A stretch of DNA of 64,000 nucleotides from Rikenellaceae bacterium (lineage in GTDB: Bacteria; Bacteroidota; Bacteroidia; Bacteroidales; Rikenellaceae): assembly GCA_015059965.1 (NCBI GenBank), contig SUZM01000004.1:112342-176341 (forward strand), read 5' to 3'. Below, one piece after another: positions 24,845 to 32,925 of the stretch. Numbering within the stretch: the first letter of the stretch is position 1; each line of letters opens with the position of its first letter. Under the pieces are notes generated by a model. It searched no databases and was not told the origin of the DNA. It saw nothing but the letters and a program-made list of their open reading frames with translations. The position numbers were made by a program, and so were the translations under genes.

Positions 24845-26077
24845 TTACCAGTTCAGGATCTTCTTGAAGTCGAACTCCTCGGGGTTGGCCACATACTTGC
24901 GGGCCTCCTCGTAGTCCTCCTCGTAGATGGCGTTGATGATGTTCTCGACCACCGAGGCGAACTTGTCCGAGTTGATGTCCACCAAGCGGGGAGGAATCTT
25001 ACCCGTCGTGGGATCCTGCAGATCCTTCAGGTAGAGGGGCGATACATTGCCCTCCGAATCAACATAGACCATGCAGCCGGTCTTGCCCTCGGCGTAGAGC
25101 TTGTGTACGCCGATACCCAGCTCCGAGCAGTAGGTCAGGTCGTAGGCGATCGGGGTCTGGCAACGTACCTCGTAACCCAGCTCTACGGGACGGCTCTTTA
25201 CCTTGATACCCAGCTCCTTGACGCGCTTCTCGATCATCTCGTTGAAGATGTGAGCCTTCGATACCTTGCCCAACTCGGGGTGGCCGTGCTCGTCGTAGCT
25301 GAAGTGGATGCCGCTCTTCTTGATCTCCTCGTCCGAGAGCGAGTGGAATACGCCCTCCGAGATAACGGCAGCACCGTAATCCATGCCCATGATCTTGCGC
25401 TTGATGATCGACGAGATCACCAGATTGACAATCTTCTCCACCGTGATCTCGGTCTTGTTGAACATCTCGGGGATAACGATCATGGGGTAGTGGCAGGCCT
25501 CACCGATACCGAAGGCCAGGTGGCCGGCCGAACGACCCATGGCAGCCAGTACGAACCAGTTGCCGCTCGTGCGGGCATCGACATAGACGGCGCGGGCGAT
25601 AACGGCACCCTTGTCCTTGGCTGACTCGTAGCCGAACGTCGGGGCACCCTTCGGCAACGGCAGGTCGTTGTCGATGGTCTTCGGAACGTGGATGTTGGCG
25701 ATGGGGTACTTCTTGGCCTCGAGGAACTTGGCGATGCGGTTTGCGGTCGATGCCGTGTCGTCGCCACCCACCGTAACGAGCAACTTGATATTGTTCTGGG
25801 TGAAGAAGTCGAGGTTGAAGTTATGCTCGAAATCGGAATCCTTGGGCTTGAAACGGCTCATCTGCAGGAACGAACCGCCCTGGTTGAAGATTCCGTCGGC
25901 CATCGGGTAGTTGATGTCCACGGTGCGGGGCGAGGGGTTGAACAGACCCGTGTAACCCTCATGCAGACCGATTACGCGGAATCCTTTGCGCAGGAAGGTC
26001 TTGGCAACCGAACCCACTACGGTGTTCATACCGGGGGCCGGACCGCCTCCCGTCAGAATGGCAATAGCTTCTTTCAT
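24845..26077 (-). CDS. pfp: Diphosphate-dependent 6-phosphofructokinase
   Basis: A 410-residue PFK starting MKEAIAILTGGG (ATG 26077; a TTG nine bases upstream is the open alternative). It phosphorylates fructose 6-phosphate to the 1,6-bisphosphate in glycolysis. The phosphate-donor loop reads GGDDTAS (residues 104-110); the second Asp of GGDD, together with Lys in PKTIDND (132-138), is the signature of diphosphate rather than ATP use. Catalytic TIDND, MGRSAGHLA and the substrate-binding E-x-x-R region (VELGYEVRCQTP) are present. It is a single-gene unit with its own -7 box (26186-26193) and a terminator shared with the convergent Dabb gene. Confidence 0.93.
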   Translation of the reverse strand: MKEAIAILTGGGPAPGMNTVVGSVAKTFLRKGFRVIGLHEGYTGLFNPSPRTVDINYPMADGIFNQGGSFLQMSRFKPKDSDFEHNFNLDFFTQNNIKLLVTVGGDDTASTANRIAKFLEAKKYPIANIHVPKTIDNDLPLPKGAPTFGYESAKDKGAVIARAVYVDARTSGNWFVLAAMGRSAGHLAFGIGEACHYPMIVIPEMFNKTEITVEKIVNLVISSIIKRKIMGMDYGAAVISEGVFHSLSDEEIKKSGIHFSYDEHGHPELGKVSKAHIFNEMIEKRVKELGIKVKSRPVELGYEVRCQTPIAYDLTYCSELGIGVHKLYAEGKTGCMVYVDSEGNVSPLYLKDLQDPTTGKIPPRLVDINSDKFASVVENIINAIYEEDYEEARKYVANPEEFDFKKILNW

Positions 26078-26185
26078 GACTTTCAATGTTTTATGATGAA
26101 TAAATTTGTATGCTCACGTTATCTCCGGCAGTGGCCTCTGTAGTGCTCTTCGCCCTTTCGCTCCACTCTTCGGGATTTCATGCCC

Positions 26186-26193
26186 CAAAAATA
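26186..26193 (-). promoter_or_regulatory. -7 box for the phosphofructokinase gene
   Basis: Minus-strand TATTTTTG fits TAnnTTTG. It would give a leader of about 100 bases before ATG 26077. Confidence 0.5.
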
Positions 26194-26259
26194 CGACAAA
26201 TTTTTGGAATAGTAAAAAAATTGAAAAACAAAATTCGTTCTTTGCTCCTTGGAAAAGTC

Positions 26260-26288
26260 AGGAGCGCGACCCAATGGGACGCGCTCCT
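26260..26288 (-). terminator. Terminator of the cold-shock gene
   Basis: AGGAGCGCG and CGCGCTCCT (26260-26268, 26280-26288) form a perfect 9-base stem, with a T-rich tract following on the minus strand. Confidence 0.75.
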
Positions 26289-26314
26289 TTCCGGTGCAGG
26301 GAATTATACGCTGC

Positions 26315-26554
26315 TTATTCGGCCGAAGCAGGGGCTGCGGGTTCAGCTGCCTCTGCCGAAATCACTTTTACGTTGATTGCCTGCTCGCCACGATCAACAG
26401 GCTCAATCTCAAATTCAACCTGCTGCTTCTCGTTCAGCGCGCGGAAACCCTCGGCAATGATACAGGTATAGTGTACAAATACCTCCTTACCATCCTCACA
26501 GATAATAAATCCGTAGCCTTTCTTGCAATCAAACCATTTTACTTTACCAATCAT
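26315..26554 (-). CDS. Cold-shock domain protein
   Basis: A 79-residue single-domain RNA-binding protein starting MIGKVKWFDCKKGYGFI, with RNP1 (KGYGFI) and RNP2-like (VFVHYT) motifs. The canonical RNP2 VFVHFS is altered to VFVHYTC. The last 15 or so residues form an Ala/Glu/Pro-rich tail (AEAAEPAAPASAE) beyond the OB fold. It should melt RNA structure. It has its own -7 box and terminator. Confidence 0.92.
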   Translation of the reverse strand: MIGKVKWFDCKKGYGFIICEDGKEVFVHYTCIIAEGFRALNEKQQVEFEIEPVDRGEQAINVKVISAEAAEPAAPASAE

Positions 26555-26587
26555 AGTGTTTGTGTGTTAATGTGTGAATATGCATAG

Positions 26588-26595
26588 CAAAGTTA
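26588..26595 (-). promoter_or_regulatory. -7 box for the cold-shock gene
   Basis: Minus-strand TAACTTTG fits TAnnTTTG, about 33 bases before the ATG at 26554; the A/T-rich leader is about 25 bases. Confidence 0.55.
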
Positions 26596-26684
26596 CAACT
26601 ATATTCTATAAGGCGCAACTTTTTTTACCTTTTTTTCTTGGAAAAAGACAATTTTTTCGTAAAAATATCGTTTTGGGTTCCAAA

Positions 26685-26716
26685 TTTGTGTTTTTTCGTT
26701 AAAAATCTTATCTTTG
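26685..26716 (+). promoter_or_regulatory. Promoter of the lipoprotein/radical SAM operon
   Basis: TTTG at 26685-26688 and TATCTTTG at 26709-26716, spaced by 20 bases, form a complete Bacteroidota -33/-7 promoter 16 bases before the ATG at 26733. Confidence 0.7.
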
Positions 26717-26732
26717 TAAAAAGATTTCAGCT

Positions 26733-26990
26733 ATGAGTAAACGTATCAAATGGGCTTTGTTGGCCCTGCTTGGATTCTCCACAGCCTGCTCCACGGTGCG
26801 AAATACGGCCAAAGAGCCCTCTGCAGACGACTCGATCTCCGGCAACCCTTCACCCGAGGCGATAGCCCCTTCGTCCGATGAGCATCGTATCCGGGTGCTC
26901 TATGGTGTGCGGCGTCCCGAGGGACAGCGTGTCTATACCGATGGCGAGGCCTCTGAGGCTCCTGCCCAGCAACCTGCCAAGGAGGAGTAG
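26733..26990 (+). CDS. Small lipoprotein paired with a radical SAM enzyme (candidate modified substrate)
   Basis: An 85-residue lipoprotein (GFSTACSTVRN lipobox, Cys about residue 19). The mature part is short and low in complexity apart from one distinctive core, IRVLYGVRRPEGQRVY (about residues 52-67), followed by an Ala/Glu/Pro-rich tail. Its stop is four bases before the start of a radical SAM/SPASM enzyme. This matches the recurrent Bacteroidota rSAM/lipoprotein system, in which a small lipoprotein with a YG-containing segment accompanies the enzyme and is suspected to be its substrate. That link is by context only. A full promoter precedes it. Confidence 0.72.
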   Translation: MSKRIKWALLALLGFSTACSTVRNTAKEPSADDSISGNPSPEAIAPSSDEHRIRVLYGVRRPEGQRVYTDGEASEAPAQQPAKEE

Positions 26991-26994
26991 TCGC

Positions 26995-28083
26995 ATGTCG
27001 ATTCGTCGTCCCGGTTTGAGGAAGCGCATTGCGCTGGGGCTCTTCTCCGATCTCTATGGCGATCTGGTGGAGCGCCACCCCTTGCATACCCTCTTTTGGG
27101 AGTGTACGCTTCGTTGCAACCTCTCGTGTCGCCACTGCGGGAGCGACTGCCGCGTGGCCCCCGAGGTGCCCGATATGCCCCTGGCCGATTTCCTGCGCCT
27201 GCTGGATGAGGAGGTTACCCCCCATGTCGATCCCCGCGAGGTGCTCATCATCTTCTCGGGGGGTGAGGTCTTGGTGCGCGACGACCTGGAGGAGGCGGGG
27301 CGTGAGGTAACGCGCCGCGGATATATGTGGGGCATGGTCACCAACGGCATGGCGCTGACCGAGGAGCGACTCGATCGACTCATGGCCGCCGGCCTGCGCT
27401 CCATCTCGGTCAGCTTCGACGGTTTTGCGGAGACCCACAACTACATTCGCCGCCATCCGCTCTCCTATGAGCGGGCCCTTGCTGCCATTCGTTCCATCGT
27501 GGCTCGCAAGGAGCTCACCTGTGATATCATCACCTGCGTAACTTCGCCCCTCTTGCCGCGCCTGGAGGCCTTCAAGGAGCTCTTGATCGCCGAGGGGGTG
27601 ACCCATTGGCGTATTGCCACCATCTTCCCTTCGGGACGTGCCCGCGAGGATCGCTCCCTGCAGCTCTCGGATGAGGAGTTCGCCCGCCTGATGACCTTTA
27701 TCCGCCATACGCGCCGCGAGGGGCGGATCGACCTGAGCTACTCCTGCGAGGGATTCCTGGGGGAGCATGAGGCCGAGGTGCGCGATGAGTTCTACCAGTG
27801 CGATGCCGGAATCACGGTTGCCTCGATTCGGGTCGATGGTGCCATCTCGGGCTGTACCTCCGTGCGGGGAAATTATCACCAGGGCAACATCTACCGCGAC
27901 TCCTTCTGGGAGGTGTGGCAAAATCGCTTCAAGCCCTTCCGCGACCGGGCCTGGGCCCGCGAAAAGGAGCCCTGCGCCTCCTGCAACATGTTCCGCTACT
28001 GCTTGGGGGGCGGCATGCACCTGCGCGACGACGAGGGCAATCTGGCTCTGTGCCGCTATTGTAGCCACGGCACAAATAAATGA
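26995..28083 (+). CDS. Radical SAM/SPASM enzyme of an rSAM/lipoprotein system
   Basis: A 362-residue enzyme started at ATG 26995. The radical SAM 4Fe-4S motif is CNLSCRHC within WECTLRCNLSCRHCG. TIM-barrel elements include IIFSGGEVLVR (the GGE motif) and ISVSFDGFAETHN. A C-terminal SPASM-type auxiliary cluster region has cysteines in QCDAG, ISGCTSVRG, PCASCNMFRYC and ALCRYC. SPASM enzymes modify peptides or proteins. The preceding lipoprotein gene ends four bases upstream and is the probable substrate. The TGA stop lies in an ATGAGCAATGAG repeat. Specific chemistry cannot be predicted. Confidence 0.9.
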   Translation: MSIRRPGLRKRIALGLFSDLYGDLVERHPLHTLFWECTLRCNLSCRHCGSDCRVAPEVPDMPLADFLRLLDEEVTPHVDPREVLIIFSGGEVLVRDDLEEAGREVTRRGYMWGMVTNGMALTEERLDRLMAAGLRSISVSFDGFAETHNYIRRHPLSYERALAAIRSIVARKELTCDIITCVTSPLLPRLEAFKELLIAEGVTHWRIATIFPSGRAREDRSLQLSDEEFARLMTFIRHTRREGRIDLSYSCEGFLGEHEAEVRDEFYQCDAGITVASIRVDGAISGCTSVRGNYHQGNIYRDSFWEVWQNRFKPFRDRAWAREKEPCASCNMFRYCLGGGMHLRDDEGNLALCRYCSHGTNK

Positions 28084-28112
28084 GCAATGAGTAATGAGTA
28101 ATGAGCAATTAT
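28080..28112 (+). repeat. ATGAGCAATGAGTA-type short repeat run
   Basis: TGAGCAATGAGTAATGAGTA and onward, overlapping the stop codon of the radical SAM gene. Similar runs are at 7097-7138 (opposite orientation), 35643-35682, 37418-37445 and 46038-46069. Confidence 0.7.
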
Positions 28113-28155
28113 TCATTGCTTGTAGAGAATATAACCGTGAGTATTACCAGAATAG

Positions 28156-28210
28156 AAACAGATGGGGATGGATGCTGAGCCTTGGCTCGCAATCCATCCC
28201 CAATCTGTTT
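28156..28210. terminator. Long bidirectional terminator hairpin
   Basis: AAACAGATGGGGATGGAT (from 28156) pairs with ATCCATCCCCAATCTGTTT (to 28210), with an inner GAGC/GCTC stem. It lies between convergent radical SAM and DUF4878 genes. Confidence 0.85.
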
Positions 28211-28234
28211 ACCCAATGTTTTTTTCGGGTCTTG

Positions 28235-28639
28235 CTACTTCTTCATGGCAGGGCGCCAATTTCCCTTCGTATCGAGGGCCATGTCCACCTTGTTCTTCTC
28301 CTCGGTACCGTTGCCATAGATGAGTTTCACCTCCACTTTGGCGGTTTTGCCATCCTCGGCAATCGTCTCGCCCAGGATCTCATACCCCTTCAGTCCGCCC
28401 TTCTTCTCCAGCGTGGGCTTTGCCTTCTGCTCGAGCATCGAGAGGATCATGGCCTGACCCTGAGCCTCCTCCTCGGGGCTCTTCTCGCCAAAGTAGAAGG
28501 TCTTGGAGGCGGCCTCGTAGTCGCCGTCGATCATCAGATCGTAAACCTCGGCCACGGCATCGCTCGGCGTCGAAGCGCCGCCACACGAGATCATAAAGCT
28601 TGCCACCAGGGCAACAAACAGCATAGATAATTTTTTCAT
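28235..28639 (-). CDS. DUF4878 lipoprotein
   Basis: A 134-residue lipoprotein starting MKKLSMLFVAL with lipobox SFMISCGG. The mature domain opens SDAVAEVYDLMIDGDYEAA and contains the NTF2-like pattern of DUF4878, ending WRPAMKK. Members are small envelope proteins of unknown role. It lies 17 bases behind the YiiX-like gene and is probably in its operon. Confidence 0.85.
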   Translation of the reverse strand: MKKLSMLFVALVASFMISCGGASTPSDAVAEVYDLMIDGDYEAASKTFYFGEKSPEEEAQGQAMILSMLEQKAKPTLEKKGGLKGYEILGETIAEDGKTAKVEVKLIYGNGTEEKNKVDMALDTKGNWRPAMKK

Positions 28640-28656
28640 AACGGTTGTGTTTTTAA

Positions 28657-29277
28657 TTAATATATAGGTGTCAAATTTCGGCTTTGGGTCAGGTCGGCGG
28701 GGAAGATGTAGCTTCCCGAGAGGCTCGGGAAATTCACCTCGGTGCGCCGCCCCTCGCTCAGGGCTACCCCCACAAGCGCGTAGCAGTACTCCGCCAATTC
28801 GGTGCAGTAGAGGCGCGTGGTGTCCTCCGTGTCGTAGTTGTGGTCGAAGGGTACGCGTCTTTGGGCGAGCCTCAGGGCGTGGCTGCCGGCTGTGTGGCGT
28901 TGCATCGGATCCGCCTTTGCGCGGTAGAGGCCGTAGACCACATCGGCATAACGTCCCAGGAAGTCGGCCACGGGTTCGCACTTCACGCGGTCGAAGTCTC
29001 CCTCGAAGTCGGGTTCGTGGGGTACGGCGTGAACCACTTGCCAACCATCGCCTTCCCGAATCACGATCCCCACATGCGAAAACCGTCCCTCGGGATCCAT
29101 CGAGGCAACCAGGTGTCCCACCACGCCCGTTCCGCGCCGAAACAGGAGGTCGCCCTGCTCGAGTCTGGCCTCCAGCTCCGAGGTGTCGAGTGACGAAGGC
29201 GTAACCGGCCGTCGGCATCCGCAGAAAAGAGCCAGCAGCATAAGCGTGGCGAGAAGGCTCAGGGTTTTCGTCTGCAT
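28657..29277 (-). CDS. YiiX/YebB-like NlpC/P60-superfamily cysteine hydrolase, lipoprotein
   Basis: A 206-residue protein; start chosen at MQTKTLSLL (29277), giving a lipoprotein signal (ALFCGCRRP). The papain-like permuted NlpC/P60 group is indicated by GDLLFRRGTG, RFSHVGIVIREG (probable catalytic His) and RLYCTELAEYCY (catalytic Cys), with Cys after His as in YiiX. These enzymes cleave amide bonds in peptidoglycan or lipid-linked substrates. A -7 box at 29362-29369 precedes it. The DUF4878 lipoprotein follows. The substrate is unknown. Confidence 0.85.
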   Translation of the reverse strand: MQTKTLSLLATLMLLALFCGCRRPVTPSSLDTSELEARLEQGDLLFRRGTGVVGHLVASMDPEGRFSHVGIVIREGDGWQVVHAVPHEPDFEGDFDRVKCEPVADFLGRYADVVYGLYRAKADPMQRHTAGSHALRLAQRRVPFDHNYDTEDTTRLYCTELAEYCYALVGVALSEGRRTEVNFPSLSGSYIFPADLTQSRNLTPIY

Positions 29278-29361
29278 TTCGGCTTTCGTTTTCTCTCTGT
29301 TCTCTTGTCCCTGAAATTTGTTGTCCCTGAAATTTGTATCGCAGGTCCCAATATCGTCATA

Positions 29362-29369
29362 CAAAATTA
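29362..29369 (-). promoter_or_regulatory. -7 box for the YiiX-like gene
   Basis: Minus-strand TAATTTTG fits TAnnTTTG, implying a leader of about 78 bases before ATG 29277. Confidence 0.5.
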
Positions 29370-29515
29370 CGAAATATTTTCTCTTTTTGGCTTGTCATGC
29401 CGTCAAATCGTTGTCCTTTGGGTAAAAAATCCGCTTCGCGAACCTTTGTCCTGTCGAATTGGTAAAAAAAATGAAAAATTTGTGAGATGCGAATGGCGAT
29501 TTGTGATTTATTTCG

Positions 29516-29523
29516 TATCTTTG
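29516..29523 (+). promoter_or_regulatory. -7 box for metK
   Basis: TATCTTTG fits TAnnTTTG. A perfect 7-base hairpin (CCCCGAT 29527-29533 with ATCGGGG 29541-29547) starts almost at the predicted first base of the transcript, as a possible 5'-protecting stem before the riboswitch. Confidence 0.6.
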
Positions 29524-29550
29524 TCGCCCCGATACGAAACATCGGGGGAT

Positions 29551-29600
29551 GTGGAAAGATTTGACTGATTGCAAACCACAATAAAAAATCGCTAAAACAG
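29551..29600 (+). promoter_or_regulatory. SAM-II riboswitch aptamer upstream of metK
   Basis: The segment carries the SAM-II hallmarks in order. P1 pairs GTGG (29551-29554) with CCAC (29576-29579). The loop holds GATTTG (29558-29563) and ATTGCA (29568-29573). After P1 come TAAA and the invariant GCTAAA (29591-29596). The pseudoknot P2 pairs GATT (29567-29570) with AATC (29587-29590), continued by CT (29565-29566) with AG (29599-29600). SAM-II binds S-adenosylmethionine and lowers expression of methionine/SAM genes, which fits metK downstream. The classification rests on motif and pairing read by eye. Confidence 0.82.
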
Positions 29601-29747
29601 CTCTTTTTTATTCCGGCCTTCCCCCAATCAGTCTTGCTTTTTTCCACTCGAATCGGGAGTGGGTGGCTCTCGTTGTAGCCGACCCGTGCCTGAGGGCAAT
29701 CTCGGATTGCCGAAGATTGAAAAAGAAGAACAAAAAAGGATAGAACC
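29601..29747 (+). promoter_or_regulatory. Candidate expression platform of the metK riboswitch
   Basis: Unlike typical SAM-II leaders, nearly 150 bases separate the aptamer from the start codon. CAATCAGTC (29625-29633) is complementary to aptamer GACTGATTG (29563-29571), and TTTCCAC (29641-29647) to GTGGAAA (29551-29557), giving an anti-aptamer of 9 plus 7 pairs. A local hairpin GGCAATC-TCG-GATTGCC (29695-29711) sits 36 bases before the ATG, and its GCAATC could also pair with GATTGC of the aptamer. No T-tract terminator is evident, so control of translation or RNA stability is more likely. Confidence 0.6.
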
Positions 29748-31049
29748 ATGGGAAAATTTCTCTTTACGTCGGAGTCGGTGTCGGAAGGACACCCCGACAA
29801 GGTGGCCGATCAGATCTCGGATGCCATATTGGATGAGTTTTTGCGCCGCGATCCCCACTCGAAGGTGGCCTGTGAGACCCTCTGCACGACGGGTCTGGTT
29901 GTGGTCTCGGGTGAGGTGCGCTCGGAGGCTTATGTCGATGTGCAGTCCACGGCCCGCCGCGTGATCGACCGCATTGGTTACAACAAGAGCGAGTATCAGT
30001 TCGATGCCGCCTCGTGCGGAATCCTCTCGGCTATTCACGAGCAGTCGTCCGATATCAACCAGGGCGTGGTGCGTGAAGAGGAGGCCGAGCAGGGAGCCGG
30101 TGACCAGGGCATCATGTTTGGCTACGCCTGCCGCGAGACCCGCGAGTTTATGCCCGCCACCCTCATCCTCTCGCATGTGATCCTCAAGGAGCTGGCCGTT
30201 ATCCGCCGCGAGGGTAAGGTGATGACCTACCTGCGCCCCGACTCCAAGTCGCAGGTGACGATCGAGTACGACGATCAGAACAATAAGCCGCTGCGCGTGC
30301 ACACCATTGTGGTCTCGACCCAGCACGACGAGTTTATCCTGCCCGATGCCACGCGCACCGAGAAGGAGGCCGAGCGCCTGATGCAGGAGCAGATCCGCAA
30401 CGATGTGCGCACGATCCTCATTCCGCGTGTCAAGGCCCGCCTGGAGCGTGCCGGCGACCAGCTCTCGGAGCTCATCGGCGAGGAGTATATCCTCCATGTG
30501 AACCCCACGGGCAAGTTCGTGATCGGTGGCCCGCACGGCGATACGGGCCTCACGGGCCGCAAGATCATTGTCGATACCTACGGAGGTCGCGGAGCCCACG
30601 GTGGTGGCGCCTTCTCGGGTAAGGACTCCTCAAAGGTGGACCGTTCGGCCGCCTATGCCGCCCGTCACATTGCCAAGAACCTGGTGGCTGCCGGCGTGGC
30701 CGAGAACATCCTGGTGCAGCTCTCCTACGCCATCGGTATCGCCCAACCCCTCTCGATCTTTGTCGATACCTTCGGCACGAACCACACCCGGGTGAGCGAT
30801 GCCGAGATCGCCAACCAGATCGGCAAGCTCTTCGACCTGCGCCCCGCGGCCATCGTGAAGCGTTACGGCCTGAAGAACCCCATCTTCGAGGCTACGGCCT
30901 CCTACGGCCACTTTGGCAACCGCCCCTACACGAAGTCTGTACCCGTCTGGGAGAACGGCATCGCCACGGAGCGTGAGGTGGAGTTCTTCTCGTGGGAGAA
31001 GTTGGATGCCGTAGAGTCGATCAAGGAGGCGTTTGCCGATAAATTTTAA
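29748..31049 (+). CDS. metK: S-adenosylmethionine synthase
   Basis: A 433-residue enzyme making SAM from methionine and ATP. Motifs: [19 protein letters not shown] at the N-terminus, [12 protein letters not shown] (ATP-binding hexapeptide) and [20 protein letters not shown] (P-loop-like, phosphate binding). Length is slightly above the usual of about 385-430, as in other Bacteroidota. Regulation by SAM is indicated by the SAM-II-like leader. der follows after 26 bases, so the two are likely co-transcribed. Confidence 0.97.
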   Translation: MGKFLFTSESVSEGHPDKVADQISDAILDEFLRRDPHSKVACETLCTTGLVVVSGEVRSEAYVDVQSTARRVIDRIGYNKSEYQFDAASCGILSAIHEQSSDINQGVVREEEAEQGAGDQGIMFGYACRETREFMPATLILSHVILKELAVIRREGKVMTYLRPDSKSQVTIEYDDQNNKPLRVHTIVVSTQHDEFILPDATRTEKEAERLMQEQIRNDVRTILIPRVKARLERAGDQLSELIGEEYILHVNPTGKFVIGGPHGDTGLTGRKIIVDTYGGRGAHGGGAFSGKDSSKVDRSAAYAARHIAKNLVAAGVAENILVQLSYAIGIAQPLSIFVDTFGTNHTRVSDAEIANQIGKLFDLRPAAIVKRYGLKNPIFEATASYGHFGNRPYTKSVPVWENGIATEREVEFFSWEKLDAVESIKEAFADKF

Positions 31050-31075
31050 CCCCAAGCAGCTAAACGAAACAGAAC

Positions 31076-32380
31076 ATGTCACTGGTAGCCATTGTAGGAC
31101 GCCCCAATGTGGGCAAAAGTACCCTCTTTAACCGTCTGGTGGGACAGCGCAAGGCCATTGTCGATTCGACGGCCGGCACCACGCGCGACCGCCACTACGG
31201 CAAGACCGACTGGAACGGTCGCGAATTCTCGATCATCGACACGGGCGGTTATGCCGTAAACACGGATGATATCTTCGAGGAGGAGATTCGCCGCCAGGTG
31301 ATGCTCGCCATCGAGGAGGCCGATGTGATCCTCTTCCTGGTGGAGGTGGCCACCGGAATCACCGACCTCGACGAGATGATGGCCTCGGTGTTGCGCCGAA
31401 CGAACAAACCCGTGATTCTGGTCTGCAACAAGGTCGATAACTACGATCTGATCTACTCCTCGCACGAGTTCTACGCCCTGGGCCTCGGAGAGCCCTTCTG
31501 CATCAGCTCGATGTCGGGTAGCGGAACGGGTGATCTGATGGACGAAATTTTGGCCAAGCTGCCCGGTGAGATTCACTCCGAAGAGGAGGAGGATCTGCCC
31601 CACATCACCATTGTGGGTCGTCCCAACGTCGGTAAGTCGTCGATGACCAACGCCTTGTTGGGCCAGGAGCGCAACATCGTGACCGATATTGCCGGCACCA
31701 CGCGCGACTCGATCCACACGCGCTACAACAAGTTCGGCATGGACTTCTACCTGGTCGATACGGCCGGTATGCGCAAGAAGGGCAAGGAGATGGAGGATCT
31801 GGAGTTCTACTCCGTGATGCGCTCGATCCGCGCCATCGAGGAGTCGGATGTCTGCATCCTGATGCTCGATGCCCAGCAGGGCCTCGAGTCGCAGGACCTC
31901 AACATTCACAACCTGATTGTCAAGAACCGCAAGGGCTGTGTGATTGTGGTCAATAAGTGGGACCTGATTGAGAAGGAGAGCAACACGATGAAGGAGTGGC
32001 GTGAGTTCCTGGAGAAGAAGCTCGCTCCGTTCAGCGATATTCCCATCATCTTCACCTCGGTTATTAACAAGCAGCGTATCCTCGAGGTGCTGCAGACGGC
32101 TATCCGCGTGCACCAGTCGCGCAAGCGCCGCATCTCGACCTCGGAGCTCAACGACTTCTTCCTGCCCCTGATCGAGAACTACCCGCCCCCCGCAACCAAG
32201 GGTAAGTATATCAAGATCAAGTATGTTACGCAGCTCCCGACCCCTACGCCGCAGTTCGCCTTCTTCGTGAACCTGCCCCAGTATATTCGCGAACCCTACC
32301 GTCGCTTCCTGGAGAACAAACTGCGCGAAGAGTGGGATTTTTCGGGTGTACCGATTCAGATCTACTTCCGCCAGAAGTAG
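31076..32380 (+). CDS. der: Ribosome-associated GTPase Der (EngA)
   Basis: A 434-residue GTPase with two tandem G domains, G1 motifs [12 protein letters not shown] (residue 8 on) and [12 protein letters not shown] (about residue 182 on), each followed by DTGGY/DTAGM and NKVD/NKWD motifs, and a C-terminal KH-like domain ending in IYFRQK. It acts in 50S subunit assembly. Its last ten codons, stop and terminator are copied three more times downstream (32351-32811). It follows metK in the same direction. Confidence 0.97.
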   Translation: MSLVAIVGRPNVGKSTLFNRLVGQRKAIVDSTAGTTRDRHYGKTDWNGREFSIIDTGGYAVNTDDIFEEEIRRQVMLAIEEADVILFLVEVATGITDLDEMMASVLRRTNKPVILVCNKVDNYDLIYSSHEFYALGLGEPFCISSMSGSGTGDLMDEILAKLPGEIHSEEEEDLPHITIVGRPNVGKSSMTNALLGQERNIVTDIAGTTRDSIHTRYNKFGMDFYLVDTAGMRKKGKEMEDLEFYSVMRSIRAIEESDVCILMLDAQQGLESQDLNIHNLIVKNRKGCVIVVNKWDLIEKESNTMKEWREFLEKKLAPFSDIPIIFTSVINKQRILEVLQTAIRVHQSRKRRISTSELNDFFLPLIENYPPPATKGKYIKIKYVTQLPTPTPQFAFFVNLPQYIREPYRRFLENKLREEWDFSGVPIQIYFRQK

Positions 32381-32452
32381 CATTTGATCTTGTCGCACGA
32401 TTGAAGGTCATTTAGAACACCCGAAAATCCGAATATTGACAATCCCTCCAAA

Positions 32453-32480
32453 CCTCCCTTTGAAAAGGGAGGCTTTTTTT
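32453..32480 (+). terminator. der terminator, unit 1
   Basis: CCTCCCTTT and AAAGGGAGG form a perfect stem followed by CTTTTTTT. Confidence 0.88.
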
Positions 32481-32587
32481 GTGTTCCGATTCAGACCTAT
32501 TTCCGCCGGAAGTAGTGTTTGATCTTGTCGCACGATTGAAGGTTATTTAGAACCCCCGAAAATCCGAATATTGACAATCCCTCCAAA

Positions 32588-32616
32588 CCGCCCTTTGAAA
32601 AGGGAGGCTTTTTTTT
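32588..32616 (+). terminator. der terminator, unit 2 (copy)
   Basis: The same hairpin with one mismatch (CCGCCCTTT) followed by an 8-T run. Confidence 0.75.
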
Positions 32617-32724
32617 GTGTTCCGATTCAGATCTACTTCCGTCAGAAGTAGTGTTTGATCTTGTCGCACGATTGAAGGTTATTTAGAACCCCCCGAAAAT
32701 CCGAATATTGACAATCCCTCCAAA

Positions 32725-32751
32725 CCTCCCCTTGAAAAGGGTGGCTTTTTT
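32725..32751 (+). terminator. der terminator, unit 3 (degenerate copy)
   Basis: CCTCCCCTT and AAAGGGTGG carry two mismatches; a T run follows. A weakened third copy. Confidence 0.6.
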
Positions 32752-32837
32752 GTGTGTTCCGATTCAGATCTATTTCCGCCAGAAGTAGCATTTGATCTTG
32801 TCGCACGATTGTAAAAAGCGGAACGGAGTATTACATT

Positions 32838-32871
32838 TTACCCCTGTCAGAAGCAGATCTGGCAGGGGTAA
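32838..32871. terminator. Hairpin terminator next to the integrase gene
   Basis: TTACCCCTGTCAGA (32838-32851) pairs with TCTGGCAGGGGTAA (32858-32871) with one T-G wobble and loop AGCAGA. AT-rich flanks on both sides; probably ends the leftward integrase transcript. Confidence 0.75.
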
Positions 32872-32925
32872 TTCTTATTTTCAAGGCTCGTCGGACAGCC
32901 GCTTGTTATTTGTGCCGAAATCTCT

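Larger units (their letters stand above)
32351..32811 (+). repeat. Tandem array of der 3'-end/terminator units
   Basis: Four direct repeats start at 32351, 32486, 32622 and 32759 with lengths 135, 136, 137 and a 53-base partial. Each opens with CCGATTCAGA, encoding the last ten codons of der including the stop, continues CATTTGATCTTGTCGCACGA-like sequence, and the full units end in a terminator hairpin plus T run. The copies differ by scattered substitutions, many at third codon positions of the vestigial der codons. An orphan tyrosine recombinase gene lies 115 bases past the array. Confidence 0.9.

Noticed and set aside
32351..32811. Regularly spaced direct repeats that could suggest a CRISPR array.
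   Set aside because: Whole 135-137 bp units are repeated including spacers, and each contains the der gene end; no cas genes.
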